From Medicago truncatula (lineage: Eukaryota > Streptophyta > Magnoliopsida > Fabales > Fabaceae), in the NCBI RefSeq assembly GCF_003473485.1, contig NC_053046.1, positions 33,929,332 through 33,993,331 on the forward strand: 64,000 nucleotides of DNA, in the 5' to 3' direction. Below, in pieces: positions 1-11,500 of this stretch. The translations under genes and the position numbers were made by a program. The notes under the pieces were generated by a model that searched no databases, was not told the DNA's origin, and saw nothing but the letters and a program-made list of their open reading frames with translations. Within the stretch, counting starts at the first letter, position 1; every line of letters begins with the position of its first letter.

Positions 1-639
1 ATCAAGATCAAATTCTTAATGCAACCAAGTATTTTCGGATGGGAAATGCCAAGAAACACAATGTGAAAATTCTATCTTGCAAATTATGTTAATTTTTTTT
101 TTCTTGATAAATATTAGCGCAGCAATTGTTTCTTAAATCAAGTAATCAAATTAATGGATGAATTAGAGAGAGAAGAAAGTGTTGGAAGTTTGTTATAACT
201 AACAAACAAACTTTTAAAACTAACTTTACTAATGATTGTGGATTAATCATCTAATAATAAATACGTGCTATTTGTTAAATCCTTAACACATTTTGATAGA
301 TTAAATTGTTATGACCTTATGAGTTTAACTCAGTTGGTAGAAATAATGTATATTATGTACAAGATTCAGGCTTCAAACTTCAGTCACCACAAAAATAATT
401 AAATAATTCCATTTGGGTCCATCATTTATTTCTAAATATTCAAACCATGGAACATCTTTACTCAAAAAAAAAAAAAAAGACCATGGAACATCAAATCATT
501 CCATTTCACTTCATTCTACCAAACAGCCTCGAAAATCAGTTTAAACAAATGCAGCAGTCAAATGAACGAGAGTCGAAGTTCATCAGAGAAACATCATTGA
601 CCTCCGTTACACCATTTGACTAATTGTGGCAAAAAAAAG
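1..639. other. Intergenic AT-rich DNA
   Basis: No gene is seen. The stretch is AT-rich and holds a degenerate tRNA-derived SINE (listed separately) and short A runs near 463-478. No open frame shows a known domain. Confidence 0.6.
319..395 (+). mobile_element. Degenerate tRNA-derived SINE
   Basis: A box A-like stretch (gtttaactcagttggtag, near 323) is followed about 40 bp later by a decayed box B-like stretch (ggcttcaaacttcagtcacc) and an A-rich end. The arrangement matches the better preserved SINE on the minus strand at 47661-47742, so both probably belong to one family. No target duplication was identified. Confidence 0.5.
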
Positions 640-715
640 TACTCCCTCCGTCCTTATATGTAAATACTTTTTGCCTCTAATAAAAGGGTGTTTACATATA
701 GGAACGGAGAGAGTA
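640..715. mobile_element. Short Stowaway-like MITE
   Basis: A 76-bp element with inverted ends: actccctccgtccttatatg on the left and an imperfect complement ending in ggaacggagagagta on the right, flanked by TA. CTCCCTCCGT ends with a TA target are the hallmark of Tc1/mariner-type Stowaway MITEs in plants. Confidence 0.75.
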
Positions 716-839
716 TTGTATATAATCATGATAAAATAAGAAATAAATATTGGATAAGGAAGCTGTTCTTAATGATATTGTTATCTAGTTGTTGCATATA
801 GAAAATGGTTGTCAAGTGTTGTGTATGTCTTCAAATTTG

Positions 840-1560
840 TGAAGTTGAGAATGATAAGAATCGTGACACGATTTGGCAAGCGTGTCACCATTTCTAGGCA
901 GTGAACATGTTTTGCAAGGTGTCCAATCGTGACACGATTTTGGGAAAACGTGGCACGATTTTCGACTTGCTGGGCAAGTTTTTCAGGATAAGGTTGGTCG
1001 TACCTTGGGTCTTACGCACCAAACGTGTCACGATTTGGGAAAACGTGACATGATTTTGACAGCTGAAAACTGCTATATAAGTGTTCTTTGCAGATTTTGA
1101 AGGAGAGCTTGGAGAGAGAGAAACTTGAGAAATCAAAGGAGGTAACTTTAGGGTTAAGGGTCTTTGATTAGAGTTCTCTTGGGTAGTGAAACATTGTAAA
1201 CACCTTGGGTGAGTGAAAATCATTGAGTGTCTTATTCATTGGTGAGATTGGGAAAATGGGTAGAAATTATGGTTGTTCTTTGTGAACTTGTCAAAGCTAA
1301 TTTCTTGTAACCCATTTGTATCTCTTTGTAAGAACTCTTTGATAGTGGATTGGAGAGATCAATCTCTCCCCCAGATTAGGTCAAGTTGGACCGAACTGGG
1401 TCAACAATCTTTGGTGTGTTTGTTTCTCTCTTCCCTCCCTTTATCTTGTGCTTGTGATTTTGAGTTTTTCACTTTGATTACTAGATTAGATCTAGGTGTT
1501 GTTATTATTGATGTTGCTTGTGTTTAGTGTGAAATTTGTTACTACTTTCCTTTACTCCAC
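840..1560 (+). mobile_element. Possible LTR or promoter remnant of a retroelement
   Basis: Several copies of a cgtgacacgatttgg-type motif lie at about 861-1060. A TATA-like ctatataag follows at about 1073, then a purine-rich leader and a T-rich stretch. This looks like the U3-R-U5 layout of a plant LTR, but no matching partner LTR, primer-binding site or polymerase frame is visible here. It could equally be an old promoter-leader remnant. Confidence 0.3.
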
Positions 1561-1878
1561 ACATCATAGTTTGTATTGGTGTGAGTTTTGAATCCGAATT
1601 CACAATAGTTACCTTTTACATAGAACTTCACAAGCCAATAATCTTCACACCAATCTCTCAACTTCAAAAACAATTTCCTTAATTATTTTGCCCACCTTCA
1701 GACGAAACATAAAAGCAATTTCCATAAAAAAATTAATAAATAAATTATAAACAAACACATATAAACACACACACAACCCTTGCTATCATCAAACTATAAG
1801 CACAAATCTCATAAAAATAACCTAAGTTATATTCATATAAAGTAGCAAAAGATAAAAACTATAAGTATTAAAAAACAA

Positions 1879-3384
1879 GGGTTAATAGTGTTTTTCACCC
1901 CTGTAATATAGGTCATTTCCAGTTTTTGTCCTTATAAAATTTTTGGTTTGATTTGCATCCTTGTAAAACTTTTTTTCTTCCGGAAAACACCCCTCCCCCA
2001 TATGACTGTACATATTTGCTGACGTGGTACACTGTGTGGCATGTTGACTGTGCATATATGCTTATGTGGCGTGCTGACTGTATAATTAATTATATTTTTT
2101 ATTTTTCTAAGGCTACATGTGGCATTTGTGCCTATTTTTTTAAAAAAAATTATAATATAAATTCATTTATATTAATTTAGAAATAAAATAAATTTTAAAA
2201 ATTTGAAAATTAATTTTTGAAAATAAAAAATTCAGGATTTTTTTTTATTACAAAAATATTTTCCAAATTTTTTATTTTATGTTTAAATTAGAAAATAATT
2301 TTTTCCTAAAATTTTAATTTAAAAAATGATTTAATAAAAATCTGGAATAAAATTTTCGAAAAAAAAAATATTAATTTCTTCTAAATTTTTTAAAAAATTT
2401 GTATCCAGATTTTTAAAAATAAAACATTTTTCAGAATTTCTTTTTGTAGAAAAAATTTTAAAACTGTTTTTTATTTCGGGAAAAAAATATGACTTTTTTT
2501 TTTAAAAATTTCGAATTTGTTTTTTTTAATTTAACTTTTTTTTTATTTTGAAAATTAAACTCCAGAATCTTTAAAAAAATTCGAAAAATCTGGAATAAAA
2601 TTTTCGAAAAAAAAATCTGAATTTCTTTTAAACTTTTTAAAAAATTGTATCCAGATTTTTAAAAATAAAACATTTTCCAGAATTTTCTTTTTGTAGAAAA
2701 ATTTTAAAACTGTTTTTTTTTCGGGAAAAAAAATATGACTTTTTTTTTTAATTTCGATTTTTTTTTTCTAATTTAACTTTTTTTATTTTGAAAATTAAAC
2801 TCCAGAATCTTTAAAAAAAAACTGAATTTCTTCTAAATTTTTTTAAAAATTGTATCCAGATTTTTAAAAATAAAACATTTTCCTTAATTTTTTTTTTTGT
2901 AGAAAAATTTTTAAAACTGTTTTTTTTTTCTGGAAAAAAAATATGACTTTTTTTTAAAACCTCGAATTTGTTTTTTCTAATTTTTTGTGATTTTTTAATA
3001 TTTGAATTTAAAAAAAAATCGATATTTCAAAAAAATCTTATCGTTTTTTCTGATTTTTTTAATATTTGAAAAAAAATACTTTTTTTTTTATTTTTAAATT
3101 TTATGGAAAAAAATCTGAATATTTTTCTGATTTTTTTTTATTTTTGAAAATTAATTTTCAAATATTTTAAAAAATAAAATATGATGTAGACAATTAATAA
3201 TAAATAAAAATTAAAAAAAAAAACCAAGTCAGCGCCACATATGCGCATTTGATGAGTTGGATGGAGGAGGGGTGTTTTTCGGAAGAAAAAAAAAGTTTTA
3301 CAAGGATGCAAATCAAATCGAAAATTTTATAGGAACGAAAACTGGAAATGGTCTATATTACAGGGTGAAAAGCAATATTAACCC
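1879..3384. mobile_element. Non-autonomous Mutator-like element with about 120-bp inverted ends
   Basis: The left end (gggttaatagtgtttttcac) and right end (gtgaaaagcaatattaaccc) are inverted copies. The similarity runs inward for roughly 120 bp, including the tttgatttgcatccttgtaa motif. Flanking 9-mers aaaaaacaa and aaaaaataa match at 8 of 9 positions, as expected for a Mutator-type target duplication. The interior is extremely AT-rich and made of diverged repeats (see 2340-2990). No transposase frame is present, so the element is non-autonomous. Confidence 0.75.
2340..2990. repeat. Internal diverged repeats in the Mutator-like element
   Basis: A motif containing gtatccagatttttaaaaat recurs at about 2401, 2648 and 2854. 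It is followed each time by an acattttcc-type stretch, a gtagaaaaa stretch and an A/T-homopolymer spacer. Spacing is about 247 and 206 bp, so the copies are diverged and of unequal length. Confidence 0.6.
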
Positions 3385-3937
3385 AAAAAATAATTTTTTA
3401 AATTGCAAATAGAAGTATAATCATGATGTTTTGCATTGCAATGACAATAGTGAAAGAAAAATGATATTTGTACAATCATTTTGTACAAATTTTGTGACAA
3501 CTTTCTCTCTCATATTCATATTTTATTTTTTATTTTTTCTCTATATTACTTTGATTTTCGTGCTAATACATACTTTTCTTTGTAAAAATAAGATTGTCTA
3601 TTTGATTGTCATGCAAATAGATGTTCAAATAACACTACTTATAGTCGAAAATTGACACCTTCTAGACATTGATATAGAAATAGAATTACATGTAATGCAC
3701 AAATAAAAAAAAAAAAGTAACATTATAAGTTTAAAATGTAAAAGGTTTGGAAGCAAAGAAGAAGATTTTCGTCAAAGAGGATGAAAAATTCGAAAATGAA
3801 AAGACCCTTAATCTTACACCGAAGATTAATTGTATATGGAGCGAAGAAAGAGAAGAGTCTAGAAAAGTAAATGGACTGCAATGGGAGAATTGACGGGACT
3901 GAAATTCATGGAACTATTTTTTTTTAGAGGAACAAGC
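3385..3937. other. Intergenic, nothing recognised
   Basis: AT-rich sequence without a convincing gene. The open frame at 3431-3655 is low-complexity and hydrophobic by composition only. No RNA gene is seen. Confidence 0.5.
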
Positions 3938-4168
3938 TTAATTTATTTCATTAATGATAATAGATTCAATATATGTTGGAATGATATAATGAATACGAAA
4001 ACTAACTTCCGACGTAGCCGTTCTAGCTAGACTATGAGCAATTTTGTTTGCTTGTCTTCTAATTAATTTAATATCAGAGTTCATAAGATATGCACAATTT
4101 TGTTTGCTTGTCTTCCCATATATGCTGTCTGCAACCATCTTGGAATCCACTTCGATGGCCACTTCCAA
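3938..4168 (-). pseudogene. RNase H-like domain fragment (LINE-type)
   Basis: The minus-strand frame encodes EVAIEVDSKMVADSIYG, then IKLIRRQANKIAHSLAR, then a PTYIESIIINEIN tail. This matches the C-terminal half of the RNase H-like domain (RVT_3 type) common in plant LINE-derived proteins, where the QAN-x2-AH-x-LA block is characteristic. The middle is shortened, and a ttttgtttgcttgtctt stretch is duplicated at about 4040 and 4097, suggesting a local rearrangement. No catalytic N-terminal half or reverse transcriptase is adjacent, so this is a remnant. Confidence 0.65.
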
Positions 4169-4698
4169 ATTAATTAGTTAAAATTAATTAATTTAATTTA
4201 TTGCAGAAATTTGGGTGGACTTAAGATTTTGTGGACAAATTATTTTCCCTTAACATATTAAGGATGACGATTAAGGATGAGAGGATCCAAATCCTTCAAA
4301 AATAAAAAGTGAAGGGACGTGGTTCAATCTCCCTTCTTTCTCTCTACTAACCCCAGCCACCAACATCACCTTTCAATGGCTTCTTCTTCTTCCTCTTGAT
4401 TTCAACCCCAAAATCAAATTAAGCAATTATTTAGGTATAGAAACAAGAGTAATTGATATTCAACCGTATCATTTTTTTTTCTTTCTGGGTTGGTGATGTT
4501 TGTTGTTCAGTTCAGTGTTGCGTTTTGATTAGCACAAATCTGGTTGATGACGGCGATTGATCCATCGTGATGATGCTAGATGACGTCGATGGTGGTTGTG
4601 GTGGTGACTGATGGCCTTCAACCTTTTTGTTGAACTTTCTGTTTCTCTGACTTACAAAAAAAATGAACCCTAATTTATCTCTATCCAAATTGTTTTGA
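4169..4698. other. Intergenic, nothing recognised
   Basis: No gene can be supported. The minus-strand frame at 4512-4742 runs into the inverted-repeat element and has no recognisable domain. Confidence 0.5.
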
Positions 4699-5420
4699 TA
4701 GTCACTTTGGTCCCCCTGATTCACTCTGCACCTCACTGTCACATAGGACCATAACTCAGGATTAAATACAAATAAGTCCCTAACTCTAAACTTCTGTTAT
4801 CACTTTAGTCTCTGACGTTAAAAAAATTTGTTAAGTGATGATGTGACACATATAAGGTGTCACAGGGACCAAAGTGAAAGTAGAAAATGGTCACTTTGGT
4901 CCTTGAACCAAAAATCAATATTCCAAAATTGAATATCAAATTCCTAAATCCTTAAATCTCAAATCCCTAAATGTCATCTAATTCTCTCTTTTATTCAAAA
5001 TTAATCTTCCATTAAACACAACTTACTGTTAGGTCCTTGATTGTGCATACTTACTATCAGTTATGTCCCTGACAATGAATTAGCAAATCCATTAGCATCT
5101 ATTACTCTTGATTATTGTTATATTCACATAATAATTCATATCTCTACCCTGTAGGTCTGAGCATACAATAATCAAGAGCTCAAGATATTCTGAAATGATA
5201 ATTCATTTCTATTGAATTTCTTTTAACATAATTTCTAACCCAAAATTTGTTCTACTTAGTAGGTACTAGTGCTACATCTAACATAAGTTGTTTATGTTTT
5301 CAAGTTTATTATCAAATTTCTCAATTTAATTTTTCTTTTATGAGAAGTTAAAGCAACTAAAGCATAAGTTGTTTCATGTAACTTAATAGCATGAATATGA
5401 TATTTGATACTATTGAATCA

Positions 5421-5456
5421 ACACCTTCTTGTACAAATCACCTTCTTGTACAAATC
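5421..5456. repeat. 17-bp tandem duplication
   Basis: The 17-mer caccttcttgtacaaat occurs twice in succession. Confidence 0.8.
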
Positions 5457-5520
5457 TGAATGTCATTGTCTAGGCAACTTCAAACCTGTGTGTTTTAGTA
5501 AGTGAATTTATGCATTAATT

Positions 5521-5690
5521 ATTCAAATCTCTCCACCAAAAATTGGATATTTTTGTTGAAAGACACATCAAAAATCAAGCTATGACTTTAAAATACTTAC
5601 GTGGATTCAAATATCTCCACCAAAAATTGGATATTTTTGTTGAAAGACACATCAAAAATCAAGCTATGACTTTAAAATACTTACGTGGAT
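5521..5690. repeat. 84-bp tandem duplication
   Basis: Two head-to-tail copies of an 84-bp unit start with attcaaatctctccacc at 5521 and attcaaatatctccacc at 5605. They are nearly identical to the shared end acttacgtggat, so the duplication is recent relative to the surrounding element. Confidence 0.85.
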
Positions 5691-6374
5691 TATAATTAAA
5701 CTCACCATTCATAATTCATTTCTCTATATATGTAATCCTGATGCCATTATATACTAAATGGAGAAAGACGTAACAGAACCACAACATTATGGCACTACTA
5801 TAAAACTTCAAACCTTAGCCCAACATTTCATTGCCTCAAGATCAACTTTCAAGCTAAAAAGGTCCCTAATAGCCAGAGACTTTAGTGAAATTTCGTGTTT
5901 ACTGTCAAGGACCTAACTGATAATAAGTATGCACAGTTAGGGACCTAACAGTAGGTTGGTGTTTAATGGAAGATTGATTTTGAACAAAAAAGATAATTAG
6001 ATGACATTAAGGATTTAGGGATTTCATATTCAATTTGGGGATATTGATTTTTGGTTGAGGGATCAAAGTAACCATTTTTTACTTTCATTTGGTCCCTGTG
6101 ATACCTCATATGCGCCACATCATCACTTAACATATTTTTTTAACGTCAGGGATTAAAGTGATAACGGAAGTGCAGAGTCAGCAACTTATTTGTATTTAAT
6201 CTTGAGTAAGGGACCTACGTGACAACGAGCTATTAGATACTAAAGTGGCTATTTGCTCATTAATTTTTTTTTTTGTTTCAATTAGGTTATGTAAACTTGA
6301 GCGGATACACCAAAATTCATTCACTAGTATCATTCTTCCGTCGCTGGCTAGTTGGTCTCTTCCTTTCCTTTGAG

Positions 6375-7636
6375 ATGGAGAAGAAATATGTGACTGCCAC
6401 ACACGAAAAGGTCAGTACCTATATACACGATGATATTACCTTTTCAATTCTATCAAAATTACCTCTTAAATCTTTGTAGCAATTTGAATATGTACGTAAA
6501 TCATGGTCATTTTTGTTTGAAAATCCTCTTTTCATGAACATGGTCAGTAACAATTTCTTATCTGACAACCACGATGTATCTCTCATCTTATCACGGGGTA
6601 TACCTGACATATGGGTGGGAGTCTTGTATTTTTTGTCCGGTGAAAGATTTGAGAATTTAGCCAAATTAAATTTACCACATCCATTTCAAGAAGGAACTGA
6701 AACTCTCAACCATTTTGATATTTTAACTTTCGGCGGTATTTAGATGAGTTTATTTTTGTCAAATGTTTTCTTAAACATAATGGTAAAGTCAATCCTGATG
6801 CAAGATTTGCACTATGGAATCCAGCTACGGACAAATTCAAGGTCATTCCTCATAGTCCGGATATGTTTCAACCGTTTGCTGCAGATGTTAACAGTGATGT
6901 GATTAATTTTCACTCAAGTCGTGATGTTCATGGATTTGGCTACGACATGCGTACACATGACTTTAAGGTGATTAGTCATGTGAGCTTTAGAGCCCCACGG
7001 TTGAATCCACGCAAAGGTTTTGTGGCATTGGGTGATACATCAATAGAACGCTTTTGGGAGATATATAGTTTAAGAAGTAACTCTTGGAGAAAACTTGATG
7101 TTGTTATGCCAACAACAACATATGGGAATGGGATAACGATGGGAGTGTACTTGAATGGACTCTGTCATTGGGGGTGTATTATAGGTCATTTTCACTCTAA
7201 AAGAGAATCAAATTTGGTGTCGTTTGATTTGAGCAATGATGTGTTCTTTACCACACCCATACCCATGGACATAGATCGATGTATTAATGTAGACAATAAG
7301 TGTTCATGGAGAGACTTGGCGGTGTTAAATGGATCCATTGCGTTGATCACATATCAAGAACAAATGGCTACTTTTAACATATCAATTTTGAGTGAATTAA
7401 CTGTGAAGGAATCATGGATCAAACTCTTCATTGTTGGACCTCTGTCATGTGTCGAGCGTCCTTTTGGAGTGGGAAAGGGCAAAATATTCTTCAAAAAAAA
7501 AGTTAAAAAACTAGCTTGGTTTGATTTAAGTACCCAAATGATTGAGGACCTTGATGTTAAAGGAGGAGATAGTCGTGGTTATCGGATAGTAGTTTACAAG
7601 GAAAACCTTCTTCCAATTGGTGGAATAAATAAGTAA
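6375..7636 (+). pseudogene. F-box / F-box-associated domain protein, broken
   Basis: From ATG 6375 the frame gives an F-box (DDITFSILSKLPLKSL). It is interrupted by TAG at 6477-6479, then continues in the same frame with QFEYVRKSWSFLFENPLFM and reaches a second stop at 6741-6743. The remaining protein lies in another frame, starting DEFIFVKCFLKHNG just after 6740, through ALWNPATDKFKVIPHSP and GFGYDMRTHDFKVI, to the stop at 7634-7636. The order is that of plant F-box proteins with an F-box-associated interaction domain, which in intact form recruit substrates to SCF ubiquitin ligases. One nonsense codon and one frameshift make this a likely pseudogene. The long 257-residue 3' frame remains open, so decay is young, or errors in sequence should be excluded. 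Confidence 0.8.
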
Positions 7637-8500
7637 ATCCTTTTCTTGTGTTCACTAGAGGTTTGATGATGAAGGTTATTGGGATATGATATTGCATACA
7701 AACTGATATGGTTTCGATATCAATTAGAATATTCTTTTGCTTTTAGTTTTATGTAAAAATAGTATCTATGCTTATGTGTTTAATTTCGTGCTTTATTTTT
7801 TCTTTTGCATTTCAAATCCAAATGAATAAACTGAATGTGGTTCAAGCTTTATGGTTTAGTTCAAATCAATTAATCTTCTTCACGTCGACATGTTTTTGTT
7901 GAGTTATATTCTGATTCTTGTGTCGTGTAATCTCAGGGTTGGCATTTAAAATAACAATTCATCTTAATTCTGTATCTCTATTTCAATGGTATGCAGTTCT
8001 AATGGTAACAACTCTGAAATGAATACTGATTCCAATCATGTATATGAATGGCAATAATCTCATTAGCCGCTATTTGCGTATCTTTCATATTAGTTGATAT
8101 TTAGCAAAATTGAGAACGCGTCATTTGAAATTTTATAAGCAAACATTCTACACCTTGTCATAGTAAATAGAGCAAAGCTATAGATCACAAAAACAACAAA
8201 AGGAGTAATTATGTTTGAAATATGTTACAGAATTTCAAACTTAAATAGCAACACACATGTCTGTTCGTTGAGTATAAATTTGAAACTTAGAAAACAGTGC
8301 ATGATATTGTCAATCACAACGGTGATTCAATGTCTTCCCTTAGCGAACGAACACTGTGCAATTGATTCACCAGCTTTAAACTTGGTCCCCTAGGTTTCAT
8401 TGACCTGCCACAAAAAATGTTGCAAATTACATAAATGTTAAGTTCTTATATTAGCATTAACCCTAACCAAAGTACTTAGATGGAAAAAATAAGGCACTAT
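7637..8500. other. Intergenic, 3' flanks of convergent genes
   Basis: This separates the 3' end of the F-box pseudogene (+) and the 3' end of the helicase (-). No further exon with a recognisable domain is seen. The open frame at 8211-8393 has no domain signature. Confidence 0.5.
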
Positions 8501-11500
8501 TTAAATAATTAATTGCATGTTACATGAATATTTGAAGAAATGTAGTTTTTGATTACCTTGAAGAAATGTAGTTTCAGATTTTTCACATAGACTGAGTTTC
8601 TTAAATGGTGACTCAGATTCTTCAAGAAGTTCAATCTCAAACAAGACATCATCAATAACTCGAGCCAGTTTCTTGTCCTCATCAGCATTATGATAACAGT
8701 CTCTTCTCTTAGCATCAATAATTAACTTTCTCCAGATAGAATCACTATTGGCTAAAGTAGATGCATTGCCTAATATCCAAAGACAATATCTGCACAAAAA
8801 ATGAACTCAGTTTACAACCAACTTTGAATCTGCAAATACACACGAGGATTCAGAAATAACTCAATGAATACCTAGCCCTTGTCATTGCAACATTAGCTCT
8901 TTGTCTATTTGAAAGAAAACCAACATTACCACTTCCATCTCACGGTAGATATTATTATAATATCTTCCTCACGACCTTGGAAACCGTCAACAGAACGAAC
9001 ATTAACAGAAAAGTCAGAATTAGAATCCCAAGTGTCTTGCTTAACTTTCTCCTGGATTTCATAAACTTGAGCATTATATGGAGATATTATTCCAATGCTA
9101 ACTTTCTTCTTTGTCCTCATAAACTCTACCAAAAGCATAACAAAGTAAAGTGTAAAACATTTGAATGCAGAATGCATACTAAAGATGATGATTTCTTATT
9201 AAAGATAATTAATAAAAATGGTAAAGAAAAAACAACCTTTTCTTAGGTTTTTAATAATCTCAGAAATGACAGCAACTTCAACCATGTTCTTCAAGCTATG
9301 TCCGTGACCAAATTTCTCCTTACCCTTGGATATATTAATAAAAGAATAAGAAGAATACATCTCTCCTTCAAGAAAGCTCTTATTATAGCTTTGATCCTTG
9401 ACAGCTAGGGCATCCAAATTTTTTTCATCATAGAACTCTTTGCAAGGAAACAAGCTTATAGATGGATGCATTCGGTACTGAACATTAAGCATATGCTTCT
9501 TGTATCCTAGCATCACCAATCTCTCAAACATACTTCTTCCAAATCTACAATTGTCCGCAATCTAAAAATATAATAACTTCAAACATATTAGATAATAATC
9601 CTCAGTTATGATGTTTTATTAGCAAATTGAAAAAAACGCAATGATCAAGTTAAGTACCTTGCTTTTCACTAGCGCTGGAAGTTGTTTCTCATCACCTATA
9701 AGAATGCAATGTTGAAGACCCGGGAGCTGTAACGGAATCATGGATTCACATTCTTTCAGCTGTGCTGCTTCATCAATCACTAAAAATTTCACTGGACTCG
9801 TCTCTTCTGAGTAAAGTTTGATAGAACTTGATACAGTACACAAAATTAGACTAGCATCTGACAAGCAAAACTTTTCCACTTGATGTCTCACTTTAAATTC
9901 AGGAAGCGAAATTGAGTTGGAAAGGAAACTTAGTATGCGAAGGCAATCATTTCTTTCCAAACTTGATGGTCCAAAGCAAGCAGGAATGCTTTCTTCTTCA
10001 AAATCATCTACAGTTTGCTTAAATTTGGCTTGACTCAAGGAAATTTCCATTGATTTTAACAAGTCAAGAGCTTGGAGCATATTGTTAACTGAAATTAAAG
10101 ATTTTGGCATGTGGGTGCATAACGTATGTATCAAGAACTTTAGCTTCTCACTTAATTCTCCAAATCTCTGCTTCACAAATTGCTCCATGGTCATGATACT
10201 TTGGTATAGCTCCATAATCTCTTTCCTTGCTCTCTTCACATATCCCTCAAAAGTCAAAGAATCATCATATTTATCATACCCTATATTTTGCTTGTATGCA
10301 CTATATGCAGATACTACGATACTATTTGTAGCAAAATCATCAAGGGACTTGTAACCCATCTTTGAGAAAATTTGATCTCTAGAGTCCTCAAGCAGCTGCA
10401 TTAAGCTTGTATATAAAGTCATGAAGAAATTGACTTTATTCATTCTTAGTTTATCGATTCTCTGTTTCACAAATCGCTCAATTGTCAACATACATTCCTT
10501 TTTGTCATTCTCAACCAATTGGTATAGCTTAGTGATTTCTGTCCGTGCCTTCTGAACATAATCCTCAAACCTCAGATCATGGTTCCCCTTAAGATATGCA
10601 GATACTAAAATCCTATTTTTACCATAACAAAATCCTTTTTGGACTTCTCCAAGAAATATTGTTTACTAGGATCACTAAGAAATTTGATCATTGCTTCAAA
10701 GCTATGGTTCCATTCAGTATAGCACTGCATGAGATTTTTCACGCGATAATCAAGAAAGATATCTTCAAGACCCGGACAACTATCCACTTTCATTCTCTTA
10801 CCATTGCCAAATAGCACAATGTCACCTAAACCATATGTATCATGGTCAGGTGAATCTGTAACTAAACTATGCAACCGAATTGCCACCTGCAAAATTGCAG
10901 TATTAGTTGGAGCACAGGTCAATGTTCTTGATTTCAACTTGAGTAGAGAAAAAAGCAAGCATGCAACAGTCTTTGTTTTTCCAGTCCCTGGTGGTCCCCA
11001 TATCAGTTTGGTATTAGCATGAGAGCAATCTACCATACTAGCACAGCTTGTAACCGCATCTTGTTGGGATTCATTCAGATTCTGAGATCGAATTATGTCT
11101 TTCGTAATGAAAGAAGCTTTACTATTTGATCGAGACATGCAAATTTTGCAGTTCTCTCCACTCTGAAATACAAGCATTATACAGGTTACATTCATATTTA
11201 GCTGCAAAAAAAAGGAAATTGAATAATACATGTAGTATTCAAAGTTCCATACATGCATAATAATTGAAAAAAGTATATTTTGCAAAAAACAGCGCAGTAT
11301 TGCATTTCAAAGTACTTTTCCATTCCATAAAGTATGCATTCAGAATTTGTCCAGTATTATATCAAATAAAGGTGAAACTCATCAAAGAAAGTGATGTGGT
11401 AATTCTTACGATGAGACCAGGTTGCAAAACTTTTTCAATAATGTTGAGATGATCACCCTTTGACTTTGAGTCCAAGGCTTTCCAAATACGAACATTTGTT

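Larger units (their letters stand above)
4699..6251. mobile_element. Long terminal-inverted-repeat element, about 1.55 kb
   Basis: Left arm (about 4699-5085) and right arm (about 5870-6251) are imperfect reverse complements over nearly 400 bp. Matching landmarks include tagtcactttggtcc against the complement of ctaaagtggcta, and matching blocks around aattagatgacatt, cttccattaaacac and agtatgcac. The middle carries short tandem duplications. No transposase frame is visible and a clear target duplication was not found, so the superfamily is uncertain. The arms could pair into a long hairpin if transcribed. Confidence 0.7.

Noticed and set aside
894-1223. 109-codon minus-strand frame
   Set aside because: It lies antisense to an LTR-like stretch, has no domain and is biased by repeated motifs.
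1273-1527. 84-codon plus-strand frame in the LTR-like region
   Set aside because: No recognisable domain, and composition follows the T-rich leader.
8977-9246. Plus-strand frame across the helicase
   Set aside because: Antisense shadow of helicase exons 4 and 5.
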